Shown here: piece after piece, positions 17,716 through 25,724 of the stretch
How the letters are laid out: each line of letters opens with the position of its first letter
Numbering within the stretch: position 1 is the first letter of the stretch
Assembly (NCBI GenBank): GCA_031284745.1
Contig: JAITXJ010000026.1
Location: forward strand, 1 to 40,474
DNA: 40,474 bases
From: Acholeplasmatales bacterium
GTDB lineage: Bacteria; Bacillota_I; Bacilli_A; Acholeplasmatales; Acholeplasmataceae
Reading direction: 5' to 3'
The notes under the pieces: model-generated
Databases searched by the model: none
Told to the model about the DNA's origin: nothing
What the model saw: the letters and a program-made list of their open reading frames with translations, nothing else
Program-made: the position numbers and the translations under genes

Positions 17716-18431
17716 TCATATCCCTCCTTTTGCACTTTTTGAATTAATTCAATTCCCCCGCTTAAGACAATATTTTTATTGTATAAAAGATGAACATGAG
17801 TGGGCTTAATATATTCTAAAATCTTATTATAATGAGTAATTATAACTAATCCTAAGTGATTATTAGTAATTTCCTCAAGGACATTATTACAAACGATTCT
17901 TAAAGCATCGACATCCAAACCAGAATCGATTTCATCTAAGAAAGCAAATTTCGGTTTTAACATTTTCAATTGAAGAATTTCTAGTTTTTTCTTTTGTCCA
18001 CCACTAAAACCAGAATTTAAATATTTAAAAGCATCAGCATCATCTAATTCTAATTCCCGCAATCGCTTGGTTAATTTATAGGCGAAGGAAATAAAGTTTC
18101 CACCTTCACCATGAGCATTCATCGCTGTTTTTAGATATTCACTAATCACTAATCCTTCAAATTCCAGTGGGTTTTGAAAGGCCAGAAATAAACCTTGTTT
18201 CGATTTTTCATCGGGAGATAATTGCGTAATATCCTGCCCATTTAACAATACATCCCCTTCTAAAGTAAAAGTGGGGTTTCCCATTATGGCCTGGCATAAA
18301 GATGATTTTCCCGCCCCATTAGGCCCTAAAATGACATGAACCTCCTGTTCTTTAACTTCTAAATTCAGAGATTTGATAATATTTTGATTGTCAATGCTAA
18401 CACTTATATTTTTAAGACTTAATAAATTCAT
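17697..18431 (-). CDS. sufC: SufC ATPase
   Basis: ABC-type ATPase of the SufBCD complex. In 244 residues: Walker A GPNGAGKS (36-43), Q-loop FLAFQNPLEFEG, signature SGGQKKKLEIL, Walker B FAFLDEIDSGLD and the switch His in VIITHYNKIL. First gene of the operon; AGGAAG lies about 8 nt before its ATG. Confidence 0.97.
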   Translation of the reverse strand: MNLLSLKNISVSIDNQNIIKSLNLEVKEQEVHVILGPNGAGKSSLCQAIMGNPTFTLEGDVLLNGQDITQLSPDEKSKQGLFLAFQNPLEFEGLVISEYLKTAMNAHGEGGNFISFAYKLTKRLRELELDDADAFKYLNSGFSGGQKKKLEILQLKMLKPKFAFLDEIDSGLDVDALRIVCNNVLEEITNNHLGLVIITHYNKILEYIKPTHVHLLYNKNIVLSGGIELIQKVQKEGYEWLKNI

Positions 18432-18458
18432 CGTCGACTTCCTATTAGATACAAAAAT

Positions 18459-18467
18459 ATTATATCA
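18459..18467 (-). promoter_or_regulatory. Extended -10 promoter of the suf super-operon (TGATATAAT)
   Basis: Minus-strand TGATATAAT, 27 nt before the sufC ATG. It is the only clear promoter seen upstream of the nine-gene chain that ends at tRNA-Glu(CUC). The -35 position is poor. Confidence 0.7.
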
Positions 18468-18584
18468 TATGTCTGCCAATTAGAATACTAGGAAGTATTT
18501 GTATGATATAGTTATTTGTCATTTATAATCCAGGAAGCCTTTAAGAAAATAAAGCAAAAATTTAGGAAAAAAATTCCCCAATCA

Positions 18585-18881
18585 TTAAAAACTATAATTC
18601 GAATTAGATATTATGATGGGGAAAACAATCGTGCAAATAAGAAAATAAAGGACAAAGACATAAATCCAAATTAAAAATTTTTTCGCTACTGGTTTATCTT
18701 TGTTGCCTATATATAAGACATTAAAGATCATTAAACCGGAGAGTCCAATAAAAGTAACTAAAGGCTCCCAAGTGGTCCATCCCCCAACTACCAACAATAA
18801 AATTGGTATATCGATAGCAATGAACAATAGAAAACTAAGAATGGATAATAAAAAATGGTGCTTAATTAAAAAGTTTTTCAT
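18585..18881 (-). CDS. Small membrane protein, unknown
   Basis: About 98 residues with three or four predicted transmembrane stretches (LLSILSFLLFIAIDIPILLLVV, VTFIGLSGLMIFNVLYI, FLIWIYVFVLYFLICTIVFPIII) separated by short charged loops (GNKDKPVAKK). Start taken at the ATG 18881 with GGTG upstream, in preference to the GTG four codons earlier. Third gene of a small operon; its start is 5 bp after the stop of the gene upstream. No family recognised. Confidence 0.6.
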   Translation of the reverse strand: MKNFLIKHHFLLSILSFLLFIAIDIPILLLVVGGWTTWEPLVTFIGLSGLMIFNVLYIGNKDKPVAKKFLIWIYVFVLYFLICTIVFPIIISNSNYSF

Positions 18882-18886
18882 ATTTA

Positions 18887-19126
18887 TCACCAAAAAATTA
18901 AAATAGTGATCATTGCACTAAGTAAAAGAAGTAAAATAATAATAATAAAGTAACAGATTTTATATTTGGAATTCGATCTGATCCAGAGGTAATTAAAAAT
19001 AAGTAATAAGGGGGAAAAGATTAAAGAAAGGCTAAAAAAGGATAAATTAATATTGACCCAAATAGCAATTGGAATAGTGATGGCTAAGGTTAAAATAAGC
19101 GGTAGATATTTGATTTTTAAATACAT
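18887..19126 (-). CDS. Small membrane protein, unknown
   Basis: Seventy-nine residues, almost entirely hydrophobic: three membrane segments (LPLILTLAITIPIAIWV, FFSLSLIFSPLLLIFNYLWI, YFIIIILLLLLSAMITILIF) with one basic loop RSNSKYK. It starts one base after the stop of the 85-residue gene (TAA-A-ATG) and precedes the 98-residue membrane gene. Unknown function; possibly forms a complex with its neighbour. Confidence 0.6.
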   Translation of the reverse strand: MYLKIKYLPLILTLAITIPIAIWVNINLSFFSLSLIFSPLLLIFNYLWIRSNSKYKICYFIIIILLLLLSAMITILIFW

Positions 19127-19127
19127 T

Positions 19128-19385
19128 TTAGTTTAAATCATCCAAAAGTTTGCCTGGTTTCCAGGTTTTTTTATCATTATCAACTAGGTAATCATGAAAG
19201 CAATCATTAATAATTGCACTTTTATTTAGAGATACTCCTAATGAAGGATTAAATCTCGTAGTTATGATAGTTAAATTAAGATGTGAACCACGATTATTAT
19301 TCATAAAATCATTTAAAATAGTTTTAGAACAATTCCTAAAAATGAAATTGAATAACCGTAAAAATAATAACTTAAAATAATTCAT
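19128..19385 (-). CDS. Small protein, unknown
   Basis: Eighty-five residues: a hydrophobic/basic N-terminus (MNYFKLLFLRLFNFIFR) that could be an amphipathic helix, then a soluble part ending HDYLVDNDKKTWKPGKLLDD. Not recognised. GTGAG lies shortly before the ATG and an extended -10 promoter is upstream, which supports it as the first gene of a three-gene unit with the two membrane proteins. Confidence 0.5.
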   Translation of the reverse strand: MNYFKLLFLRLFNFIFRNCSKTILNDFMNNNRGSHLNLTIITTRFNPSLGVSLNKSAIINDCFHDYLVDNDKKTWKPGKLLDDLN

Positions 19386-19407
19386 TTAACTCACTAGTAC
19401 TACAATG

Positions 19408-19416
19408 ATTATATCA
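19408..19416 (-). promoter_or_regulatory. Extended -10 promoter (TGATATAAT) of the three-small-gene unit
   Basis: Minus-strand TGATATAAT 22 nt upstream of the 85-residue gene, with TTAAAT at 17-nt spacing as a weak -35. A TTA triplet run fills the spacer. Confidence 0.65.
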
Positions 19417-19542
19417 TAATAATAATAATAATTTAAGCACTTATAAATATTAACCAAATTGAATAATAGCTGGCTTACGGTTTTTTATCTAATATTTTAC
19501 CCTCCGAATTATCAGTAAAATAGCTTTTTAAAGAAATAGTTT

Positions 19543-20367
19543 TTATGATTTCGGATTTAAAACTTTTGAATCATTATCTAAATTATCTATCACAAGGGAG
19601 CCGTCGATATTTTTCTTTTCAAACACCATAAATTTTAGGTAAGATCTTTGATTTTTTGGATAGAAAAACTCTGCTAAAAACCCAGTTAAACTAAATACTA
19701 CTAAGCTAAGAGCGGAAATAAACCATAAATTTAAGGGGGTCCCAGAAATGGCTGGAGTAATAATATACATGACGTTTTTATAATCTGCTCCTACTAGTCG
19801 GAAAATACTCGAAACTACTATAGCATAAATGATGGTCGCAACTAAACAAATACTATAAGGAATGATATTGGTTAATCTTAGTTTCACATAACCACCAATT
19901 AAAAGCCATAAACAAAACAAAAAGGCTAGGGAGTGAGAAATCATTGATTTAAGGGAATCAAAACTAATACCCTGAGAAAAATAATAAGATGGATCAAATA
20001 AAGAGGCTAGGGTTCCTACCACCCCCACATAAAAAGTAAAAATGCAGAGGGATTGAAAAAATTTGGTATTTTTCCTTTTTATCAAAGGAATAATGGCCCC
20101 TAAAACCATGACTAAATTACAAGGATAAATGACAAATAACATATAAACCCGAGCCACAGGGGTTTGTCCGGTTGCTAAAAAATCATACCAAAGTAAGCTC
20201 ATATGGATAACATAGGCAGAGATTCCAATAATCAGCAAAAAAATATTCTTACTTTTTTGTTGACGTAAAAATAATTTAGCTAAAATTAGAATACCAGCTG
20301 TTAAGACTAGGGAGATAATAATATATGAAGTATGAAACGCATCAAGAAACTTACCCATAATAACCAT
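19543..20367 (-). CDS. TMEM164/YwaF-like integral membrane protein
   Basis: A 274-residue protein with about seven hydrophobic segments. YPCNLVMVLGAI in mid-protein and SHSLAFLFCLWLL further on recall the C-N-L and H motifs of the YwaF/TMEM164 family (TIGR02206-like), whose animal members are acyltransferases; the bacterial role is unknown. The C-terminus carries a hydrophilic tail of about 40 residues. Assignment rests on layout and these motifs only. The start is uncertain: the first ATG is 7 nt after the -10 box, so translation would begin at or next to the mRNA 5' end; a second ATG is three codons in. Confidence 0.55.
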   Translation of the reverse strand: MVIMGKFLDAFHTSYIIISLVLTAGILILAKLFLRQQKSKNIFLLIIGISAYVIHMSLLWYDFLATGQTPVARVYMLFVIYPCNLVMVLGAIIPLIKRKNTKFFQSLCIFTFYVGVVGTLASLFDPSYYFSQGISFDSLKSMISHSLAFLFCLWLLIGGYVKLRLTNIIPYSICLVATIIYAIVVSSIFRLVGADYKNVMYIITPAISGTPLNLWFISALSLVVFSLTGFLAEFFYPKNQRSYLKFMVFEKKNIDGSLVIDNLDNDSKVLNPKS

Positions 20368-20373
20368 ACTAAA

Positions 20374-20382
20374 ATTATATCA
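20374..20382 (-). promoter_or_regulatory. Extended -10 promoter (TGATATAAT) abutting the YwaF-like gene
   Basis: Minus-strand TGATATAAT with only six bases between its last T and the ATG at 20367, so the expected transcription start coincides with the start codon. Confidence 0.6.
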
Positions 20383-20510
20383 TTATTTTAAGAGAAAGTT
20401 TTTATAATACTAAAATTAAAAGTAACTTCTAAAATTAATCTTGGAAAATTTTGCTTACATCATAAATGGAAATTATTTACTCAGTTCTATTATGATAAAG
20501 ATTAATTTAT

Positions 20511-21527
20511 CTATCTAATCTTTTCGTAAAATATTCCTTCATTTTGCGGGGCGTGCGATTTTTTGGAAGTCAAAACAAGAACTAAAAGCGTAATGAGGTA
20601 AGGCAGTATTTTTAAAACAGTACTTGGTATATTGAGCCCCGCTAAAAATGGAAATAAAGCGATGGCGTTGGATAAAGTTAATAAGGCGGAGAATAACAAG
20701 CCACCTAAAATTATGCCTCCTGGCTTCCAATTACCAAATATTAAGACCGCTAGAGCTAAAAATCCATAACCAGAAACATTTGATTCAAAGCGATTGGTAA
20801 AACCAGTGATTAAAAAGAATCCAGCAATACCTGCTAAAAAACCAGAAATGATTACTCCTAAGTAACGCATTTTACGGGGGTCGACTCCGGCTGTATCTAA
20901 AGCATGGGGATTTTCACCGGCGGCCTTGATTCTTAATCCTATTTTAGTTTTGTTGATTACTATGGCCGCAATTATGATAATAATGACCCCTAATATTAAG
21001 GAGAAATATAAATTACCGGTAAGAAATTTTCCTATAAAAGGAATATTGGCACCATCATAATTTCCAAAGACCACATTTGGTACATAAAAGTACTCACGGT
21101 TGATAATGTTTAATTTATCTTGTTCGCCTAGTTTTAAGGTTTGAATCATAAAGGGTAAAAGAGCAGGAGCAATTAAATTGATGGCGGTAGCACTAATAGT
21201 TTGATCGGCTTTCATACTCACCGAAGCAAAGGCATGTAAGGCGGAAACGATCGCTCCAACGATACCCGCCACAATAGTACCTAAAATAAATACCATTAAC
21301 CCGACAAAATAGTTATTGGCGGGGGCTCCGATCATTTTAAACAAAGCAAATTGATTAGTGACTAATATACCAGCAAAGCCGCCAAAAATCATAATTCCTT
21401 CTAAAGCGATATTGATGACCCCACTGCGTTCACTAAACATCCCCCCGAGGCCACCAATGATTAGGGGGATTAAGATGATGGCGATTAAGCCTAGATAGAT
21501 GCCTAAACTATTTATAAAATCAAGCAT
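20511..21527 (-). CDS. Nucleoside ABC transporter permease 2 (NupQ/YufQ-like)
   Basis: A membrane permease of the BMP-linked nucleoside importer, 338 residues with about nine or ten hydrophobic segments. Family motifs: GGMFSERSGVINIALEGIM near the N-terminus, SMKADQTISATAINLIAP, and the cytoplasmic loop KTKIGLRIKAAGENPHALDTAGVDP (the EAA-like coupling loop), followed by SGFLAGIAGF. It overlaps permease 1 by 8 bp with GAGGAT in the overlap region, and is the last gene of the operon. An AT-only hairpin spans its stop codon but lacks a T-run. Confidence 0.92.
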   Translation of the reverse strand: MLDFINSLGIYLGLIAIILIPLIIGGLGGMFSERSGVINIALEGIMIFGGFAGILVTNQFALFKMIGAPANNYFVGLMVFILGTIVAGIVGAIVSALHAFASVSMKADQTISATAINLIAPALLPFMIQTLKLGEQDKLNIINREYFYVPNVVFGNYDGANIPFIGKFLTGNLYFSLILGVIIIIIAAIVINKTKIGLRIKAAGENPHALDTAGVDPRKMRYLGVIISGFLAGIAGFFLITGFTNRFESNVSGYGFLALAVLIFGNWKPGGIILGGLLFSALLTLSNAIALFPFLAGLNIPSTVLKILPYLITLLVLVLTSKKSHAPQNEGIFYEKIR

Positions 21528-22722
21528 TAGTTTTATCCTCCTTAATTAAAGAATGAATTTTATCTGGGATAAATTTTTTCTTAAAAAGATTTTTAATAAA
21601 AGATTGAATGGAGACCAAATAAATGATGATGCCCATGATAACATCGGTAATATGTTTTGAGTAACCGATGATTTGTAGCGTGGTGGCTCCTCGGCGTAAA
21701 TAAGAAATAAAGAAGCCAGTAAAGATGGTTCCTAGAGGATTGGAATTAGCAATTAAAGCCACAAATATTCCATCAAAAGCCGTGGTATTAATGGTTGATT
21801 CTGGTCGAATAAGTTCGGGGTTATGGGATAAATAAAATAATGATGCTGCCAGACCCACTAAGGCACCAGCGATGCCCATGGTAATAATAATCATTTTTTT
21901 AGGATTAATCCCCGCATATTGGGCGGCATCTTTATTTTGGCCGACCGCTTTTATTTTAAAACCCAGCTTTGTTTTGTTGATTATTATATAGAAAACAATT
22001 GCACAAACAATGGCGATAATGATGCCGATATCGACCATCGAAGTATTACTTAATAAGGGGAATTTACCATAGTTACTAAATAGTGTCGAAACACTGGATT
22101 TATTGGCATCATAAAATGGTAACTTCGGAACAATTCCAAAACTAAGGTAGACAGCCACATAATTTAACATGATACCCGTTATTACTTCGCTAACATTAAA
22201 AAAACTTTTTAAGATTCCTGGTACTACTGACCAGATGGCTCCCGCTACAATGGCCGCTAAAACACTCACCACTAATTGAAGCCCCGGAATCCCCGCAGCT
22301 GGGAATAAATTATCGACACATAAACCCACTAAACCACCAATTAAAAATTGACCAGGGGCCCCAATGTTAAATAATCCTGCTTTAAATCCAATCCCGAGGG
22401 CTAAACCTAAGAGGATAATGGGACCAGCTCGAAAAAACACATCGCCGATTTTGGAACTACGTCCCCCATAGGTCAAAAGAATACTAAGTCCTTCAAAGGC
22501 GTTAGAAAAACCGCCGGTAATGATCATGATAATAAAACTTATCAATAAACCAATAATGATGGATATTAAAGTGGATAAAAGCGGACTTTGGGGAAATTTT
22601 TTGCCAGCGAGAACGATTTTTTTAAGTAAATCATTGATAATTTTTTTACTTCGAATCACCATGCCTTTGAAAAATAATTTCCCAGCTAAATGAATTTGGC
22701 GGATAATTTTTAAGAATTTCAT
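21520..22722 (-). CDS. Nucleoside ABC transporter permease 1 (NupP/YufP-like)
   Basis: A 400-residue permease with a longer cytoplasmic N-terminus, as usual for the first permease of this system. Motifs: FRAGPIILLGLALGIGFKAG, LFNIGAPGQFLIGG, NVSEVITGIMLNYVAVYL, and the coupling loop NKTKLGFKIKAVGQNKDAAQYAGINPKK. It imports purine/pyrimidine nucleosides together with the downstream permease, the ATPase and the lipoprotein. Its ATG overlaps the ATPase stop (ATGA). Confidence 0.92.
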   Translation of the reverse strand: MKFLKIIRQIHLAGKLFFKGMVIRSKKIINDLLKKIVLAGKKFPQSPLLSTLISIIIGLLISFIIMIITGGFSNAFEGLSILLTYGGRSSKIGDVFFRAGPIILLGLALGIGFKAGLFNIGAPGQFLIGGLVGLCVDNLFPAAGIPGLQLVVSVLAAIVAGAIWSVVPGILKSFFNVSEVITGIMLNYVAVYLSFGIVPKLPFYDANKSSVSTLFSNYGKFPLLSNTSMVDIGIIIAIVCAIVFYIIINKTKLGFKIKAVGQNKDAAQYAGINPKKMIIITMGIAGALVGLAASLFYLSHNPELIRPESTINTTAFDGIFVALIANSNPLGTIFTGFFISYLRRGATTLQIIGYSKHITDVIMGIIIYLVSIQSFIKNLFKKKFIPDKIHSLIKEDKTNA

Positions 22723-24248
22723 AGGCTATCCTTTTTGATGCCTAGCATATATAAGCCGATTAAAGAGGCATCGATATCTTTGGTAAAAAAAGAGCCAACT
22801 ATTTGTCCTTGGTGAATGATGATTAAGCGATCAGCAATGTCTAAGAGTTCATCAAGTTCATAAGATACTAATAAAATAGCCTTATCTTTTTGTCTTTCTT
22901 CTAAGAGATAATGATAGATTTGTTCAATCGCCCCGACATCTAAACCTCTGGTTGGCTGGACACATATCAAACAATCATGGCTTTTGGATAATTCTCGACC
23001 AAGAATTAATTTTTGTTGATTTCCGCCACTTAAGTTTGCGGCTTCTTGCAGCACATCACCTGACATTCTCACATCATATTTATTAACAATTTGCGTCGCC
23101 TCTTGATAAACATTATGAGCTCTTAAAAAGCCCCGGCGAAAAAAACGTTTGTCATCTAGTTGATTAAGAATGTAATTACTAGCCACCGGGAAACTCATAA
23201 TTAAACCATGCTTTTGCCGGTCTTCAGGAATTAAAGAGATCCCCAATTGTTGACGCTCTTTAATACTTTTGGTTTGAATTTCTTGCCCCTTAAAAATAAT
23301 TTTTGCTTGTTTATGATTATTTTTCAATAAGCCATAAATAAGCTCAATTAATTGAGTTTGTCCATTACCTTCAATTCCTGCAATCCCTAAAATTTCTCCC
23401 CTTTTGACGTCAAAACTCAGGTTAGTCAAAATATTTTTTTTGAGTTCTTTGGAATAATAAGTTAAGTTTTGGATTTTTAAAAGAGCTTCAGAAGGGATTT
23501 TAACGGATTTCGAAACGGTTAAAAGCACATCACGTCCAACCATTAAGTTGGCGAGAGTTTCGATGCTAACTTCTTTATTTTCTAAAGTTTTGATCATTTT
23601 TCCTTTTCGTAAAATGGTACAACGATCGGCTAATTCTTTAATCTCAGTTAATTTATGGGTGATGATGATGATCGTTTTGCCAGCTTGCTTAAACAATTTA
23701 ATAAATTTAAATAGTGATTCAATTTCTTGGGGGGTTAAAACAGCGGTGGGTTCATCGAAGATCAGAATATCGGAATTGGAATAAAGCATTTTTAAAATTT
23801 CCACCTTCTGTTGACCACCTACCGTTAAATCGCCGACTAATTTTTGGGAATCTAAATTAAAACCATATTCTTTGATTAAAGAGTCCACTTTTAATTTGGA
23901 TTTTTTGGAAACTAAAAAACCAAGTTTAGTATCTTCGTGACCGAGGATAATGTTTTCTAAGACACTAAAAACCTTGACTAATTTAAAATGCTGATGAACC
24001 ATACCTATTTTGTAACGCACGGCATCGTTAGGGTTTTTAATATGGGCTTTTTCGCCATTGATGATAATTTCTCCACTATCTGGTTCAATCAAGCCAAAAA
24101 GGATCGATAAAAGGGTGCTTTTCCCGGCGCCATTTTCTCCTAAAATAGCATGTATTTCCCCTTTTTGGATCTTTAAGGTGATATTATCATTAGCTAGTAA
24201 TTTACCAAAGCGCTTGGTTATACCAAGCATTTCTATTGCGTATTGCAT
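22719..24248 (-). CDS. Nucleoside ABC transporter ATPase (NupO/YufO-like)
   Basis: A duplicated ABC ATPase of 509 residues. The first half has Walker A GENGAGKS (37-44), Q-loop MVHQHFKLV, signature VGGQQKVEIL and Walker B ILIFDEPTAVLTP. The second half has a degenerate Walker A GIEGNGQT, LIPEDRQKHGL, signature LSGGNQQKLILGREL and CVQPTRGLDVG, as normal for the sugar/nucleoside (Rbs/Yuf) class. It energises the two permeases. Confidence 0.95.
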   Translation of the reverse strand: MQYAIEMLGITKRFGKLLANDNITLKIQKGEIHAILGENGAGKSTLLSILFGLIEPDSGEIIINGEKAHIKNPNDAVRYKIGMVHQHFKLVKVFSVLENIILGHEDTKLGFLVSKKSKLKVDSLIKEYGFNLDSQKLVGDLTVGGQQKVEILKMLYSNSDILIFDEPTAVLTPQEIESLFKFIKLFKQAGKTIIIITHKLTEIKELADRCTILRKGKMIKTLENKEVSIETLANLMVGRDVLLTVSKSVKIPSEALLKIQNLTYYSKELKKNILTNLSFDVKRGEILGIAGIEGNGQTQLIELIYGLLKNNHKQAKIIFKGQEIQTKSIKERQQLGISLIPEDRQKHGLIMSFPVASNYILNQLDDKRFFRRGFLRAHNVYQEATQIVNKYDVRMSGDVLQEAANLSGGNQQKLILGRELSKSHDCLICVQPTRGLDVGAIEQIYHYLLEERQKDKAILLVSYELDELLDIADRLIIIHQGQIVGSFFTKDIDASLIGLYMLGIKKDSL

Positions 24249-24260
24249 AATTTTAAGAAA

Positions 24261-24287
24261 TAGGGGGTACGAAAAGCGTACCCCCTA
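24261..24287. terminator. Strong hairpin between the lipoprotein and ATPase genes
   Basis: An 11-bp perfect stem TAGGGGGTACG/CGTACCCCCTA with a 5-nt loop. On the minus strand it is followed by TTTCTT, a weak T-run. Its place just after the binding-protein gene suggests partial termination or 3' protection, giving more lipoprotein than transporter; that role is inferred. Confidence 0.7.
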
Positions 24288-24294
24288 AAATATA

Positions 24295-25413
24295 TTAATG
24301 ACCTGCTTGACTTTCGGTAACTTCAATTAAGTCTTCAATTGAAGGGTTTCCACAATGAGTAGCTAAAAAAGTGGCTAGTAAGGCTTCCGAAGTAGGAACA
24401 ACTAAAGTACCAACTTTTAAAACATTCACGATATCCACATATTGACTAACCGAAAAAGTACGCCAACGCCAAGAAGCACTAGCTGTTGGTAGACCAACGG
24501 AATCTTCATTAGCTCCATAATTTAAAGTAACTCCCCCATGCCAATTATCGCTTATTAAGTCAGCCAAGATGCGTTGAACGGCCACCGCAAGTTGCTTAAC
24601 GGCGGAAGAAATAACAGTTGGAGATTGGTCGCTTTGATCAACATCGACCCCGATGACATATTTGTTGGTTAAATGTTCAGCAGCACTCATAACATCTAGT
24701 CCAACGGCTCCCGCGGCCGCAAAGATAATATCTGTGCCAGTATTATACCACGAAGAAACGGTTTGTACGTGATCAGGACTTTGGCCAAAGGTTCCAGTAT
24801 ACCAATATTGAGAAGCTGGGAAAGCAATCGAACGAGATAGTTGGTTAGCGGCATAATAAGCCCCAGCCACATAGCCGATACCAAAACGTACAACGGCCGG
24901 AACTTCTTGTCCTCCCACGAAACCTAATTTACTAAAGCCATCTTGGACCGCTGCGTAACCAGCTAGAAAGCCAGATTGTTCTTCTTTAAATAAGACATTA
25001 ATGGTGTTTTCTTCGGTTTTATAAGTACCAGTGTCACTATGAGGTTCGCCATCAATTAAAATAAAATAAACATCAGGGTGTTTAGTTTGTTCTTCATAAA
25101 TAGCAACTTCAAATAAAAAGCCCGGAGTTACCACAACATTAGCGTGTTTTTCTTCAATAACAATTTCAATAGCTTCTTTATAACCCGCATCAGAAACGGT
25201 ATCTGGTCTTAAATAATGAGCTTCGACCTCATCGTTAGCATCCGCAAAAGCTAAGACACCTTCCCAAGTTCCTTGATTAAAAGAACGATCGGTTATCGTA
25301 CCAGAATCGGTTATTAACCAAATTCGCCATTTTGCTTCATCTCCTACTTTCGTACAAGCGAAAGCCACAACCACTAATAATAAAGCCATACAAACAAATA
25401 AAATCTTTTTCAT
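24295..25413 (-). CDS. BMP-family nucleoside-binding lipoprotein (NupN/YufN-like)
   Basis: The substrate-binding protein of the nucleoside importer, 372 residues. Signal peptide MKKILFVCMALLLVVVAFAC with a relaxed lipobox (AFA before C20), so it should be anchored to the outer face of the membrane by a lipid on C20. Bmp-family landmarks: LITDSGTITDRSFNQGTWEG, VVVTPGFLF, EEQSGFLAGYAAV, KLGFVGG, GYVAGAYYA, IIFAAAGAVGLDV and YVIGVDVDQSDQSP. The first gene of the operon, preceded by AGGAG and by a guanine-type riboswitch, which links it to purine status. Confidence 0.95.
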   Translation of the reverse strand: MKKILFVCMALLLVVVAFACTKVGDEAKWRIWLITDSGTITDRSFNQGTWEGVLAFADANDEVEAHYLRPDTVSDAGYKEAIEIVIEEKHANVVVTPGFLFEVAIYEEQTKHPDVYFILIDGEPHSDTGTYKTEENTINVLFKEEQSGFLAGYAAVQDGFSKLGFVGGQEVPAVVRFGIGYVAGAYYAANQLSRSIAFPASQYWYTGTFGQSPDHVQTVSSWYNTGTDIIFAAAGAVGLDVMSAAEHLTNKYVIGVDVDQSDQSPTVISSAVKQLAVAVQRILADLISDNWHGGVTLNYGANEDSVGLPTASASWRWRTFSVSQYVDIVNVLKVGTLVVPTSEALLATFLATHCGNPSIEDLIEVTESQAGH

Positions 25414-25501
25414 ATCTTTCTCCTTTGAATACTTTATTGCAATTGGCGAACCAATAACCAGGATCTCAGAAGTATAATTTTAAATGTTTCCACTAAAAAA
25501 T

Positions 25502-25569
25502 CAAGTAGTCTTAGAGAATAGGCCTAAGGTAGAAACTAGATCACCTGTTTTTCTGATCTATTATACTTG
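25502..25569 (-). ncRNA. Purine riboswitch aptamer, guanine type
   Basis: The 68-nt minus-strand RNA has P1 CAAGT/ACTTG, J1/2 ATAAT, P2 AGATCA/TGATCT, J2/3 GTTTCTAC, P3 CTTAG/CTAAG and J3/1 GACTAC. The C in GACTAC is at the position (C74) that pairs with guanine; adenine types have U. The junction U residues of GTTTCTAC are intact, which argues against the 2'-deoxyguanosine class. L2 ends in GG and L3 begins with CC, so the loop-loop contact can form, although L2 (10 nt) is longer than the usual 7. It sits in the leader of the nucleoside transporter operon. A downstream segment (25470-25478) is perfectly complementary to nine bases of P1/J1-2 (25560-25568). Confidence 0.85.
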
Positions 25570-25575
25570 TATATA

Positions 25576-25584
25576 AGTATACCA
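25576..25584 (-). promoter_or_regulatory. Extended -10 promoter of the riboswitch/nucleoside operon (TGGTATACT)
   Basis: Minus-strand TGGTATACT predicts a transcription start near 25569, the first base of riboswitch P1, which makes it the better candidate than the TATAAT inside the aptamer. Confidence 0.6.
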
Positions 25585-25724
25585 AATTTTTTTAAAAAAA
25601 TAAAAATATAAATAAAGGTTTTTTAGGCAATGATTTAAATCGTTTTTTTATCAATTAAGAAGATCTTTGGGAAACTAGAAAGTAAAAATTAGCTAGGAAT
25701 AATAATATATATATGAGGTGACTT

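Noticed and set aside
23548-24288. Plus-strand ORFs opposite the nucleoside ATPase
   Set aside because: Shadow frames; no ribosome site and the opposite strand encodes clear ABC motifs.
25555-25564. TATAAT upstream of the nucleoside-binding lipoprotein as a -10 box
   Set aside because: It is the J1/2 strand of the purine aptamer; the upstream TGGTATACT gives a start exactly at P1 and is the better promoter.
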